21,408 nucleotides of DNA from a bacterium (GTDB lineage Bacteria > UBP15 > UBA6099), in assembly GCA_029564595.1 (NCBI GenBank), contig JAKQPS010000152.1, positions 1 to 21,408 on the forward strand, given 5' to 3'. Positions 7,021 through 13,902 of the stretch are shown here, piece after piece. Under the pieces are notes generated by a model. That model was not told the DNA's origin. It made no database searches and worked only from the letters and a program-made list of their open reading frames with translations. A program made the position numbers and the translations under genes. The first letter of the stretch is position 1. Each line of letters starts with the position of its first letter.

Positions 7021-8181
7021 ATGAAGCCGATGAAAAGAGCAAGGATGATATTGACGGCGCTGGCTGTTAGCGCGGTGGTCGCCGCGGCGGCCCCGCGCGC
7101 GTGCCGCGCGATAGTGGTGGACCTCAAGGGAGAAACGTCCGCCGCGCAACCATCGCAGCCCGCGTCAGGCCCCGGCGGCGCGGTCTATCCCCACGCGGAT
7201 ATCAAAATGTCGCAACACGGCGCAGGCAGCGACATGTTCTGGATATTCGAGCCTGCCGACCCGGCTCCGGAGTCAGCGCCAGTGATAGCCTTTTTCCATG
7301 GCTGGAGCGCGATGCACCCCAAGATATACGGAGGCTGGATAAGCCATCTAGTGCGGCGCGGCTCGATTGTGATATTCCCGAAGTATCAGGAGAATATAAA
7401 CGTGATGCCGCCCGTGATGCACAAGGCGGCGATGGACGCTGTGGCGGCCGCGCTGATGGAACTGGACAAGCCCGGACGCGTCAGGCCGGACAAGGAGCGG
7501 TTCGCGGCGGTCGGTCATTCCTTCGGCGGCGTTCTGGCTTCCAATCTTACGGCCAATTGGAGCAAGCTGGCCCTGCCGATGGTCCGCGCCGCTATGCCTG
7601 TCGAACCGGGCGACCCCAAATACGCGCACATCGCGAAGATGGTTCATCACAAACCGCTGGAATCCATCATGGCGGATTACGCGGACATTCATCCGGGAAC
7701 GCTTTTCGCCGTGGTCGTCGGGGCCGACGACGGCATCGTCGCGGAGCGGACGGCGGCGGAGATATACCGCGCGGCGACATCTCTGCCCGCCGAGCATAAG
7801 AACTATATCGTGGTTCACAGCGACAGGCATGGAGACCCCGCGCTTGCGGCAGACCACATGCTGCCGATAGCCACAGACCAGAGTTTCGATATCCCCGAGA
7901 GGCGGCTGGCCGCCGAACCGGTGGCGGCCATCATCCGAGACAGGCTTGAACGCATGGCGCGCGACGGCGGGCAGGAGCCGGAAGAGCGCGACGTTTACGC
8001 GGCGAACGCTCACGACTTCGCCCTTTGGCGGCTGTTCGATTCGATGACGGATTGCGCTTTCTATGGAGAGAATTGCGACGGCGCGCTCGGCGATTCAGAC
8101 AAAGTGAAACGCGTCGGCGAATGGTCCGACGGCGTGGAGATAAAGAAACTGGAAATCAGGGAACCGTCCGGCGGGCAATAA
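7021..8181 (+). CDS. Exported alpha/beta hydrolase
   Basis: The 386-aa protein begins with a signal peptide (basic MKPMKRAR, hydrophobic 10-24, cleavage probably near residue 30). The alpha/beta-hydrolase core shows FFHGW (91-95) at the oxyanion-hole position and the nucleophile elbow GHSFGG (165-170, S167). Candidate acid residues are D236/D237 in GADDG, and candidate catalytic histidines are H270 or H279. This resembles dienelactone-hydrolase or PET-hydrolase-like esterases, but the substrate cannot be read from sequence. GGAAGGAG lies about 8 nt before the ATG. It follows the peptidase gene by 28 nt and is probably co-transcribed, so two exported hydrolytic enzymes are made together. Strong hairpins lie 70-170 bp after the stop. 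Confidence 0.85.
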   Translation: MKPMKRARMILTALAVSAVVAAAAPRACRAIVVDLKGETSAAQPSQPASGPGGAVYPHADIKMSQHGAGSDMFWIFEPADPAPESAPVIAFFHGWSAMHPKIYGGWISHLVRRGSIVIFPKYQENINVMPPVMHKAAMDAVAAALMELDKPGRVRPDKERFAAVGHSFGGVLASNLTANWSKLALPMVRAAMPVEPGDPKYAHIAKMVHHKPLESIMADYADIHPGTLFAVVVGADDGIVAERTAAEIYRAATSLPAEHKNYIVVHSDRHGDPALAADHMLPIATDQSFDIPERRLAAEPVAAIIRDRLERMARDGGQEPEERDVYAANAHDFALWRLFDSMTDCAFYGENCDGALGDSDKVKRVGEWSDGVEIKKLEIREPSGGQ

Positions 8182-8250
8182 GCGCGACGTTTAGGTTTTC
8201 TCCATGAAGCAACACATCAAACTGCCGCTTAAATATTTTTCTGTGAGTTT

Positions 8251-8290
8251 GCGGGGAAACCATTTTTTTGCAAAAAACAGGTTTCCCCGC
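8251..8290. terminator. Hairpin 1 between convergent genes
   Basis: Arms GCGGGGAAACC (8251-8261) and GGTTTCCCCGC (8280-8290) pair perfectly, and an inner T7/A6 stretch extends the structure. It lies between convergent genes, where a bidirectional terminator is expected. The GGAAAC/GTTTCC core resembles modules B and C of the composite repeat. No classic U-tract follows, so the terminator role is inferred. Confidence 0.5.
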
Positions 8291-8317
8291 GCCCCTTCCG
8301 AAAAAAACTCTTAATTG

Positions 8318-8352
8318 CCGGTTTTGTTGAACTTCGTTCATTACAAAACCGG
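8318..8352. terminator. Hairpin 2 between convergent genes
   Basis: Arms CCGGTTTTGT (8318-8327) and ACAAAACCGG (8343-8352) pair perfectly. Inside, TGAAC and GTTCA pair around TTC with a TT bulge. It is unlike the A-E modules. The position suggests a terminator for either flanking transcription unit. Confidence 0.5.
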
Positions 8353-8435
8353 TTCTATTCATTTGTTTCGTCGCCGATAGGCGAAGAAGCCCTACCAAGC
8401 TCCGCAATAAACCGCATCTAAAAATACCGCCGCCG

Positions 8436-8948
8436 CTACTTCTTGCCGAACTTTTTTTCCAAGCTTTGCGCGCAGCACTTAAAGTCCTGCTCTTCGTTCT
8501 TTTTCAGAAGCTCCATTATGGCGGCTTCCAGAATAGGGCCGAACAACGGTATGTCGATTTTCAGCGTTATTTCAAATATCCGTTTCATCTTGTCCGGGCC
8601 GTCGGCCATGTATGCGGTCTGCCCTTTGCATGAAATCTGTTTCCGCAGATACCTCGGCTCGATCTCGAAAGAATAGATTTTTTTCTGTCTGTCCCACACC
8701 GAATGCTCGAACCACGTGAGCATCTTGGGGCTGATGACGTGCTGAGCGGCGCGGGGGATTTGGCCGTGGGCGCACCACTCTTTTGTTCCGACCCTGCGCA
8801 CTCCGTCGTCCTCTTCTTTCACCACTTTCCACGCGGTGACGTTCTCCAGTTCGTGCATGTCGTACGCGTCTTCGCCGCCGTCCAAGAAAACTCTCACGGC
8901 ATCGTCCACCGGATAGTTGAATTTGCGTTCGGACCTGTAGCGCGCCAT
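8436..8948 (-). CDS. START/SRPBCC-like protein, DUF2505-type (tentative)
   Basis: The start chosen is ATG at 8948, giving 170 aa, because GGGGAGG lies about 6 nt upstream; the frame extends further up but without a signal. The protein begins MARYRSERKFNYPVDDAVRVF. The N-terminal strand followed by a helix with PVDDAVRVFLD, the alternating strands, and the long C-terminal helix (about 140-165, FGPILEAAIMELLKK) are the layout of START/SRPBCC domains such as DUF2505. These usually bind hydrophobic ligands. No signal peptide is present, so it is probably cytoplasmic. It is the last gene of the minus-strand cluster, 115 nt after the DUF2344 gene. An AT-rich GATAATATAAG in that gap may give it its own promoter. 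Family assignment is tentative. Confidence 0.7.
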   Translation of the reverse strand: MARYRSERKFNYPVDDAVRVFLDGGEDAYDMHELENVTAWKVVKEEDDGVRRVGTKEWCAHGQIPRAAQHVISPKMLTWFEHSVWDRQKKIYSFEIEPRYLRKQISCKGQTAYMADGPDKMKRIFEITLKIDIPLFGPILEAAIMELLKKNEEQDFKCCAQSLEKKFGKK

Positions 8949-9063
8949 AAAGGCCTCCCCTGTGGTCGCGGGGCGGGCCTGACGCCGCTCCGCGCCGTTG
9001 TCTCTTCTTATATTATCAAATGAGATGCGGCAGTTTGTTCCCGCCGCGCGCAAAAACTTTCGC

Positions 9064-9735
9064 TTATTCCGCCATTTCCCTGAGCCGATGGAAAAAGAAG
9101 TCCTCTTTTACGACCGGAGGCGCGGGAATCATTATCTTGTCCGGCCGCCGGAATTCTGAGCCTGCGGCGGTCTTGATAACAAAAGCTGATTCAAAACTCC
9201 CGCTTATAAAATCCTCGACCGGGCCGCGCGGGGCGGTCGTCTCCCGCGAATCGAACAGCCGCGCGGCGGCGATTTCTGATGGCGTAGCTTCTCTCGGCGA
9301 CATCCAGCCGAATTCTTCAGGCATGGAGAACGGCGGCTGCGGGGCGTCCCAGCGCGCTCCTTTTCTCAGGAACAAGATGTATTCCATGCGCGTCGAGACA
9401 GCCGGTTTTTCTCCTTCGCGCACATAACGCGCGGCGGTCGGCTCAAGTCCCGGAGGCATTTTTGCGGCGAGCGCGGGTAGCGCTTCTTCCACGCTTTTTT
9501 CCTCTTCGAGCATGAAACGGAACCTCTCGCATTCCGATGTGTGCCCTAATGCCAAAGGCTGTGTCAGGTACGACACTTTGGGTTTCGGATTGAAGCCTTC
9601 GGTGAAATAGATTGGAAGTCCGGAGCGGCGCAGCGCGCGGGAAAGCGCTCGCATGACGTCGAGGTGCGACAGCAGCCGCGCCTCCCACTTCTTGCCGAAC
9701 AGAACTTCAATTGTGGTTCTAGTTTCATCAGTCAA
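9064..9735 (-). CDS. DUF2344 / TIGR03936 family protein, stand-alone
   Basis: The 223-aa protein is typical of the TIGR03936 (DUF2344) domain. Features are an N-terminal strand (about 8-20), the signature SHLDVMRALSRALRRSG (about 23-39), and the TEGFNPKPK motif (45-53) leading into PLALG. In many bacteria this domain is fused to, or encoded beside, a B12-binding radical SAM protein (TIGR03960) near RNase E/G. Here it stands alone and no radical SAM gene is in view. Its molecular role is unresolved; a link to tRNA or RNA modification is only suggested by such contexts elsewhere. The start is TTG at 9735, supported by AAGGA 6 nt upstream. There is no ATG before residue 28, which lies inside the conserved core. 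Confidence 0.87.
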   Translation of the reverse strand: MTDETRTTIEVLFGKKWEARLLSHLDVMRALSRALRRSGLPIYFTEGFNPKPKVSYLTQPLALGHTSECERFRFMLEEEKSVEEALPALAAKMPPGLEPTAARYVREGEKPAVSTRMEYILFLRKGARWDAPQPPFSMPEEFGWMSPREATPSEIAAARLFDSRETTAPRGPVEDFISGSFESAFVIKTAAGSEFRRPDKIMIPAPPVVKEDFFFHRLREMAE

Positions 9736-9785
9736 AATGTGTCCTTGTCGCGCCGCCGACCTTTGCAGGGCGCGGCGGGCGAGCG

Positions 9786-10613
9786 TCAGCGCTTAAATTC
9801 GAATTCTTCCAGCGGAGCAAGCGTCGCGCGGCGGCGCTCGAAACGCGCCAGTCTGTCAAACCCGGCAGCGCGCAGCGCGTCTATGCCTCTGTCAATGTCC
9901 GCTCCGGCATCCCGCGCCGTGTGCGCGTCCGAGCCGACGGTGACAGGCCCGACGCCCCGCGATTTCAACAGCGACAGGAACTCGCCGCCGGGATACTGTC
10001 CGCCTGTGGAATGAGAAAAGCCCCGGCAGTTGACCTCGAATCCGACGCCTGATTCGGCGAGCGCGTCCGCAACGCGCTCAGCTTCCTCCGCGTAGTTCTC
10101 GTAAGGCTCCCTGTCTTCCGGGGTCTCGGAGAATTTTCGTATCACGTCTAGATGGGCCATCACGTCGAACATGCCGGAGCGCGCCGCGCGCTCGACAGCC
10201 CGCAGCGAACGCCTGAACGCCTCCGTCCTGCCGATGTCCCGCACAAGCGCCTTAGCGCCCGGCTCCGCCGCTATTCCGCGCCCGTCCACGAAGTGCGCCG
10301 CCCCGATCACTATGTCGAAATCAAACGAGTCCAGAAACGCGCGAATCTCCGGCAATCTGTCCTCAAAATAGTCCACTTCCGCCCCAAGGAGAATCTTTAT
10401 GCCGAGCTTGCCCCCGAGTTCTTTCGCAAGCGCGCGGTGCGCTTCGAGTTGCTCAACGGTGACGCGGTAGTTGTCGTAGCCGAGGATAAAATGGTCGGTG
10501 ACGGCAATCTCTGCGAACCCGCGCGCGGCGGCCGCCCGCGCAAGCTGCTCGACGGTCGCCACCGAGTCTTCCGTCGTGTTCGAATGCAGATGATAGTCCG
10601 TCGGGCGCGACAT
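9786..10613 (-). CDS. hisJ: PHP-domain histidinol-phosphatase (HisJ family)
   Basis: The ATG at 10613 gives 275 aa, normal for HisJ/HisK-type histidinol-phosphatases, which dephosphorylate L-histidinol phosphate in histidine biosynthesis. All PHP metal-site motifs are visible: DYHLHSN (H8, H10), VTDH (D40, H41), GAEVDY (E79), AAHF (H107), MAHLD (H154) and GSDAH (D229, H231). The trinuclear site therefore appears complete. No other his genes are in the window, so another PHP phosphoesterase substrate is possible. The start lies 2 nt beyond the stop of the 70-aa gene, with a GTG two codons upstream as an alternative; translational coupling is likely. The longer frame to 10742 overlaps the upstream gene and has no support. 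Confidence 0.85.
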   Translation of the reverse strand: MSRPTDYHLHSNTTEDSVATVEQLARAAAARGFAEIAVTDHFILGYDNYRVTVEQLEAHRALAKELGGKLGIKILLGAEVDYFEDRLPEIRAFLDSFDFDIVIGAAHFVDGRGIAAEPGAKALVRDIGRTEAFRRSLRAVERAARSGMFDVMAHLDVIRKFSETPEDREPYENYAEEAERVADALAESGVGFEVNCRGFSHSTGGQYPGGEFLSLLKSRGVGPVTVGSDAHTARDAGADIDRGIDALRAAGFDRLARFERRRATLAPLEEFEFKR

Positions 10614-10615
10614 GC

Positions 10616-10828
10616 TCACATCTTGTCCAGCGGGTTCACGCTTCCCGCCTGACCGGAGTAGAACAACAGCACGCTCACGTAGTTGTCGCTCTGGGCGACG
10701 TATTTTTCTTCCAGCACGGCGAACGGGTTGGACTTCACCCATTCGGTGATTTTGCCGCCCAGAATGTCAGCCGAAATGTTGGCCTCCGTCTTGGCGGTAA
10801 AAGTGACGCATCCGGATATTTTTGCCAT
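10616..10828 (-). CDS. Small conserved-looking 70-aa protein, unknown function
   Basis: AAAGGAG lies 6 nt before the ATG, and the gene fits between moaB (22 nt upstream) and the PHP gene (2 nt downstream), so it is a real operon member. The sequence has no signal peptide, membrane helix or cysteine pair (a single Cys at 7). It predicts an alpha/beta fold: a strand (CVTFTAK), a helix containing KITEWVKSN, then strands EEKYVAQ and YVSVLLFYS. The shape vaguely recalls small Cse60/DUF2758-type proteins, but I do not claim homology. The tight spacing suggests it works with a neighbour or is needed in similar amount. Confidence 0.7.
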   Translation of the reverse strand: MAKISGCVTFTAKTEANISADILGGKITEWVKSNPFAVLEEKYVAQSDNYVSVLLFYSGQAGSVNPLDKM

Positions 10829-10850
10829 CTGCGCGCTCCTTTTATGATTG

Positions 10851-11351
10851 TTATCTGCCTGCTTCCCAGACTATGTGCGAAAGTTCGGGAAGGATAATTT
10901 TTTCCATAGCTAGCCTGACTGCGTTGACCGAGCCGGGAATGGAAAACACGGCAAGCCCGGAGGCGGTGATTCCAGCGGTCGCCCTGCTCATAATCGCCGC
11001 CGCGCCTATCTGCTCGTAGCTGAGCGACCTGAACAGTTCCCCGAATCCCGGCAGCTCTTTTGCAAGAGCCGAGCGGACGGCGTCGAACGTAGAGTCTCTC
11101 TTTGAAATCCCGGTTCCGCCGTTGACGATGGCGGCGGAAGCGCCTGCTGGCGGAGACGCCAGCGCCTTCGCCACCAGCGCCGGCTCGTCCGGCATTATCT
11201 CGTATCCGGCGACCTCATGCCCGGCTTCTGCCAGAAGCGCCTTTATCAGCGCGCCGCTCTCGTCGGTTTCCTCCGTCCGCGTGTCGCTCACTGTCAACAC
11301 CAACACGCCTGCCGGGCCGCGCGCCTTTTCCTTGTGATCCTCGTGTCCCAT
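10851..11351 (-). CDS. moaB: MoaB/MogA-family molybdopterin cofactor protein
   Basis: The 166-aa protein (start ATG at 11351 with GGAGG 4-5 nt upstream) carries the MoaB/Mog family hallmarks: VLTVSDTR (18-25), NGGTGISKRD (77-86), SYEQIGAAAIMSRATAG (111-127) and IPGSVNAV (138-145). The family binds molybdopterin and, in MogA, adenylylates it before metal insertion; MoaB-type proteins are close relatives with an analogous role. An upstream in-frame TTG (11381) would overlap the preceding gene and has no better signal. No other molybdenum cofactor genes or molybdoenzymes are in the window, so its neighbours do not explain it. It starts 19 nt after the DUF89 gene stop. Confidence 0.9.
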   Translation of the reverse strand: MGHEDHKEKARGPAGVLVLTVSDTRTEETDESGALIKALLAEAGHEVAGYEIMPDEPALVAKALASPPAGASAAIVNGGTGISKRDSTFDAVRSALAKELPGFGELFRSLSYEQIGAAAIMSRATAGITASGLAVFSIPGSVNAVRLAMEKIILPELSHIVWEAGR

Positions 11352-11370
11352 TCCGCCTCCGTTCGCGGCG

Positions 11371-12249
11371 TCAGACTTCAAGCAGCGGGAACCGTCCCGC
11401 CTCCATCAGAAGCACGTCTCCGAGTTTGCCGCCGCCTATCATCCGGGCGACTATCTCGCATTTAATTTTAAGCAGGAAGAACAGCCCCGGCCGCTTTATA
11501 TGGCATAGGGTTTCAAAGTTCGCCTGCCCCTTTGACACCACCACGTCCGCCGTCTCGAAAAGAGAGAAGACTTCCGGCCTGACGCGGCCCGGCGGGAAAC
11601 CGGGAGACATCGCGCCGGTGTCGGCGAGGGATGCGAACTCGTCGATGCGCGCGCGGCGGGCGTACTCGATTGTGGCGTCGTTGAGGATGGGCGCGCCGCG
11701 CGTGACGAACGTGATCTCAGATCCGCCGAACTTGATTAGCCTGAGCATCGGCCTGTCGAAGTAAATCTCTCCAGTGTTGTCGCCGAGGTAAAGGACGGAG
11801 CGAGCGGAGGCTAGCGCTTCCCTGAGTCTTTCGAGGTGATCGATTGCAAAAGGAGCCTCAAGCGCGCCCCTGACCGCAGCTTCTACGTTGAAGTTCGTCC
11901 CCGCTCCGAAATCTATTATGTTTCCGGCGATTGCGAGCTTGGCGGCGGATAGCAGCGGGTCGGCCCCCGCGCGCGCCATCTCCTCGATGCGCGGCAGCAG
12001 CCCTTCCGCTATTCCTGTGTATTCCTCTTTCACGTTGTAGTAAGGATCGGGATTGCCGAGCGCCTCTTTTATCGCCTTATGAATCTCCTCGGCGACAAGC
12101 ATCGACTCGTCGTCCGGAGACACCTTTGTTAGGAGCGCCGCCACAGCGCGCGCCGCCTCCCATTTTTCTTCGTCCGAAGCGCCAGCGATTTCAGACGCCT
12201 GCAACGCTTGCCTGAAGTAACACGGAAAACACTCTAGTCTAGCCTTCAT
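11371..12249 (-). CDS. DUF89 / ARMT1-like metal-dependent damage-control phosphatase
   Basis: The 292-aa protein matches DUF89 family I. Features in order: N-terminal CxxC (C7, C10 in ECFPCYFRQ), AGNIIDFG (108-115), metal-site LGDNTGE (155-161, D157 and N158), FD (D165), PILNDAT (187-193), and KGQANFE (240-246). DUF89 enzymes are metal-dependent phosphatases that hydrolyse phosphometabolites, usually as housecleaning of damaged or overflow sugar phosphates and phosphopantetheine compounds. The CxxC form is typical of prokaryotic members. ATG at 12249 was chosen over an upstream TTG because AAAGGA lies 9 nt before it. First gene of the minus-strand cluster, with a good promoter about 27 nt upstream. 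Confidence 0.88.
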   Translation of the reverse strand: MKARLECFPCYFRQALQASEIAGASDEEKWEAARAVAALLTKVSPDDESMLVAEEIHKAIKEALGNPDPYYNVKEEYTGIAEGLLPRIEEMARAGADPLLSAAKLAIAGNIIDFGAGTNFNVEAAVRGALEAPFAIDHLERLREALASARSVLYLGDNTGEIYFDRPMLRLIKFGGSEITFVTRGAPILNDATIEYARRARIDEFASLADTGAMSPGFPPGRVRPEVFSLFETADVVVSKGQANFETLCHIKRPGLFFLLKIKCEIVARMIGGGKLGDVLLMEAGRFPLLEV

Positions 12250-12275
12250 CCCTCGATGTCCTTTCACGCGCAAAC

Positions 12276-12304
12276 ATTCTAGCCGAATAAGGCTTCAGGT
12301 TCAA
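12276..12304 (-). promoter_or_regulatory. Sigma-70-like promoter of the six-gene minus-strand cluster
   Basis: On the minus strand TTGAAC (12304-12299) is followed by a 17-bp spacer and TAGAAT (12281-12276). Transcription would start near 12269, giving a leader of about 20 nt that contains the AAAGGA of the DUF89 gene. Confidence 0.6.
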
Positions 12305-12335
12305 ACGCGAAAGAGGCAGGCGTCGGCAAAACATG

Positions 12336-12364
12336 TTGCCCGCTCGCCCGTTTTAGGATAGAAT
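12336..12364 (+). promoter_or_regulatory. Sigma-70-like promoter of the thiolase gene
   Basis: TTGCCC (12336-12341), 17 bp, TAGAAT (12359-12364). The -10 hexamer is identical to that of the divergent promoter, and the two -35 elements are about 30 bp apart and back to back. A leader of about 65 nt precedes the start codon. Confidence 0.6.
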
Positions 12365-12437
12365 CAGCCAGAAAAGAAAGCCTGACGACACGGATGCGGG
12401 ACGCGGGTCTCTCGCTCAGGAAAAAGGAGAACGGACT

Positions 12438-13625
12438 ATGAAAGACGTATACATCGCAAGCGCGGCAAGAACGGCTGTGGGAAAATTCAGCGGCACGTTG
12501 AAGGATGTCCCTGCGGCGGAACTTGGCAGGATAGCAATAGCCGGAGCAATGAGCAGGGCTGGGCTGGCCCCCGACGCCGGTTTCGACGAAGTGATAATGG
12601 GAAATGTGCTCGGCGCCGGGCTGGGGCAGAACGTGGCTAGGCAATGCTCGATCAACTCGGGCATCCCCGTCGAAGTCCCGGCGATGTCGATAAATAAAGT
12701 ATGCGGCTCAGGACTGAAGGCTGTGGCGCTTGCCGCGCAGTCCATCCGCGCGGGCGACGCGGAACTTGTCATCGCGGGCGGAACCGAGAACATGAGCGCC
12801 GCTCCTTATCTGCTTCGCAAGGCGCGCGGCGGATACCGCATGGGCAACGACGAAATTGTAGACTCGATGATATTCGACGGCCTGTGGGAAAGGTTCAATA
12901 ACTATCACATGGGCATGACCGCGGAAAACATAGCGGCCAAATACGGCATAAGCCGCGAGGATCAGGACGCGCTGGCGTACAACAGCCAGATGCGCGCGAC
13001 CGCCGCAATCGAGTCAGGCGCGTTCGCTGACGAGATTGTCCCCGTTCCGATTCCCCAGAGAAAAGGCGACCCCGTCCAGTTCACGCTGGACGAGCACGCG
13101 CGCGCGGACACCACTCTCGAAAACCTAGCCAAACTCAAACCCGCCTTCAAAAAAGACGGCTCCGTCACCGCAGGCAACGCATCCGGCATCAACGACAGCG
13201 CCGCGGCATTCGTCGTGGCTTCCGGCGAAAAAATCAAAGAACTCGGCCTGACTCCGCTGGCGAAAATCGAATCATGGGCGTCCGCAGGCGTAGATCCGGC
13301 GTACATGGGCATGGGGCCTGCCCCGGCTTCCCGCGCCGCTGTCAAAAAAGCCGGTTGGTCTTTCGACGACATCGAACTAATGGAGTTCAATGAAGCCTTC
13401 GCCGCTCAGGCCCTCGGCGTAATCCGCGACCTCGGCATCGAAAACCGCATGGACTGCATAAACGTGAACGGCGGAGCCATCGCCATCGGACACCCCATCG
13501 GAGCGTCCGGAGCGAGAATACTCGTCACCCTCCTGTACGCGATGAAGAAACGCGGCGCCCGCAAAGGCCTCGCCACTCTCTGCATCGGCGGCGGCATGGG
13601 CATCGCCCTCACAGTTTCAATGTGA
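12438..13625 (+). CDS. atoB: Acetyl-CoA C-acetyltransferase (thiolase)
   Basis: The 395-aa protein is the normal length for biosynthetic/degradative thiolases, which interconvert two acetyl-CoA and acetoacetyl-CoA. Catalytic residues are all visible: C89 in [12 protein letters not shown]352 in [13 protein letters not shown]382 in CIGGGMG, and the NEAFA motif (318-322). The pattern fits AtoB/PhaA/ThlA rather than the longer-chain FadA type, although substrate range cannot be read from sequence. AAAGGAG lies about 8 nt before the ATG, behind a clear promoter. It is monocistronic: the composite repeat starts 9 nt after the stop. No 3-hydroxybutyryl-CoA dehydrogenase, PHA or ketone-body genes are nearby, so the pathway is open. 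Confidence 0.95.
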   Translation: MKDVYIASAARTAVGKFSGTLKDVPAAELGRIAIAGAMSRAGLAPDAGFDEVIMGNVLGAGLGQNVARQCSINSGIPVEVPAMSINKVCGSGLKAVALAAQSIRAGDAELVIAGGTENMSAAPYLLRKARGGYRMGNDEIVDSMIFDGLWERFNNYHMGMTAENIAAKYGISREDQDALAYNSQMRATAAIESGAFADEIVPVPIPQRKGDPVQFTLDEHARADTTLENLAKLKPAFKKDGSVTAGNASGINDSAAAFVVASGEKIKELGLTPLAKIESWASAGVDPAYMGMGPAPASRAAVKKAGWSFDDIELMEFNEAFAAQALGVIRDLGIENRMDCINVNGGAIAIGHPIGASGARILVTLLYAMKKRGARKGLATLCIGGGMGIALTVSM

Positions 13626-13631
13626 CCGGCG

Positions 13632-13868
13632 GCTAAAGAGAAACTTAAGATTTCTCTTTGGAATCTCTTCAATATCTTTTCACATGATACGCGCCGAAGG
13701 CGAAGGCGCAGCCCCGCATTCGGCGCTAGCTTAAAACGTTTTGAAATGGATTTTAAGAGAAAACTTTTTCAAAAGTTTTCCCTTAATCGCATTAAAGCAT
13801 TAAAGCGTTAAAAGCGCCAGCGGCCAAAGATAAACTTCGATAAAGTTTCTCTTTGGAACTCCTCTAAA
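13632..13868. repeat. Composite repeat block III: modules C, A, B, C
   Basis: C3 has arms AAAGAGAAA (13635-13643) and TTTCTCTTT (13651-13659). The linker AATCTCTTCAATATCTTTT leads to A3, with arms GCGCCGAA (13691-13698) and TTCGGCGC (13719-13726). B3 is the palindrome at 13755-13784 with one mismatch. C4 has arms 13824-13837 and 13843-13856, also with one mismatch. Order and linkers match block I. In A3 a G-C pair replaces the A-T pair of A1, a compensatory change. It fills most of the gap between the thiolase and C45 genes and may double as a terminator. Confidence 0.85.
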
Positions 13869-13902
13869 CGCTGAAAAACGTAGACGCTTGATTTCCGATG
13901 CG

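Noticed and set aside
6588-8013. Minus-strand frames of 179 and 221 aa opposite the peptidase and hydrolase genes
   Set aside because: They are antisense shadows of clearly recognisable plus-strand families.
8949-9053. Longer N-terminus for the START-like protein (205 aa)
   Set aside because: The extra 35 residues have no family character, and a strong GGGGAGG sits right before the ATG at 8948.
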